Source: a virus. Taken from it: 55,102 nt of DNA. The stretch lies in IMG/VR virus record IMGVR_UViG_3300046723_000197, positions 1-55,102 of that record. The stretch is one strand, 5' to 3'. Both the position numbers and the translations under genes were made by a program. Of this stretch, positions 54,842-55,102 are shown piece after piece. The notes beneath the pieces are model-generated. The model worked only from the letters and a program-made list of their open reading frames with translations, ran no database searches and was not told the origin of the DNA. Every line of letters begins with the position of its first letter. The stretch's first letter is position 1.

Positions 54842-55102
54842 GTGAAACCCCGGGGCAGCGAATGCCAGTGCGGCCTGTGCGGTGCCACGTTCACGGGCGT
54901 GACCCTGTTCGATAACCACCAGGACGTGAACTACACCCGCCAGCCGGTCATCATCTGCCGCGACCCCGTAGCGCTAGGACTGGGGCACGACCCCAGGGGT
55001 ACCTGGGGTACACCGGAAGGGCTGCGAGCGCGGGAGCGTTCGGCCTCGCTCCTCGCTGCGGCATGTTCAGCACGTGCCCAGGCAACGGCAGCGGACGATG
55101 CG
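54842..55102 (+). CDS. FDXHR-type zinc-binding protein, 3' partial
   Basis: The frame is open from GTG 54842 to the last base of the window (87 codons). ECQCGLCGATFTGVTLFDNH is the FDxH motif with the preceding CxC...CxxC zinc ligands, and YTRQPVIICRDPVALGLGHD and GTWGTP follow as in the FDXHR family of actinophages. The function of the family is unknown. It follows the lysins. Confidence 0.75.
   Translation, partial: MKPRGSECQCGLCGATFTGVTLFDNHQDVNYTRQPVIICRDPVALGLGHDPRGTWGTPEGLRARERSASLLAAACSARAQATAADDA

Noticed and set aside
1-55102. tRNA genes, integrase, attachment site, replication origin
   Set aside because: Looked for and not seen; the window covers only late genes.

Overview
The window looks like the late (virion and lysis) region of a long-tailed (siphovirus-type) bacteriophage of a high-GC actinobacterium. 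The base composition is GC-rich, GTG, TTG and probably CTG starts are common, several promoters appear to drive leaderless mRNAs, and protein families such as ReqiPepy6 Gp37-like tail protein, FDXHR zinc protein and HK97-fold capsid occur in the usual actinophage order. Neither a terminase nor an integrase, tRNA or replication gene is visible, so this is only part of a genome.

Layout. 1-6 kb: end of a DUF1707-bearing protein (possibly the portal C-terminus), prohead protease, a secreted collagen-like protein, two glycosyltransferase-like genes, major capsid protein and four small proteins. 6-9.8 kb: a minus-strand sugar operon (aldolase-like protein, cupin, nucleotidyltransferase-kinase fusion, small protein, glycosyltransferase). 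10-15.3 kb: a plus-strand glycan operon (glycosyltransferases, three methyltransferases, epimerase). 15.3-20.5 kb: small proteins, a secreted GH12-type glucanase, a TylF-type methyltransferase, a divergent transferase-methyltransferase fusion and a structural protein. 20.6-27.9 kb: a 1,339-residue fibre-like protein, head-tail connector, VIT-like membrane protein, tail completion protein and another glycosyltransferase. 27.9-30.3 kb: two minus-strand genes between two inverted arrays of a degenerate pentanucleotide. 30.3-39.6 kb: methyltransferase, small DNA-binding protein, major tail protein, HNH endonuclease, glycosidase-like protein, tail assembly proteins, tape measure and distal tail protein. 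39.6-52 kb: receptor-binding and depolymerase-like proteins (glycoside hydrolase, phosphoesterase, beta-helix spike). 52-55.1 kb: coiled-coil membrane protein, holin-like protein, LysM/transglycosylase, NlpC/P60 hydrolase and the start of a zinc protein.

How it may fit together. About eight glycosyltransferase-like units, six methyltransferase units and four sugar-metabolism enzymes are spread among the structural genes. The inference is that the phage makes and attaches an O-methylated glycan, most likely to its own capsid, tail or collagen-like proteins, although alteration of host surface glycans is also possible. The tail carries several candidate glycan- or phosphodiester-cleaving domains for passing the host surface.

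The most unusual non-coding feature is the GGCNN pentanucleotide arrays (14.08-14.20, 27.87-28.49 and 29.76-30.25 kb). They are punctuated by a constant 10-mer GGCTACCTCA whose copies are always spaced 5n+1 bases apart. The two large arrays are inverted relative to each other and enclose a two-gene cassette; two of the three arrays end directly at a long perfect hairpin. Duplicated capsid-type leaders and a recurring six-base gap between -10 hexamer and start codon are the other regulatory signals that stand out.
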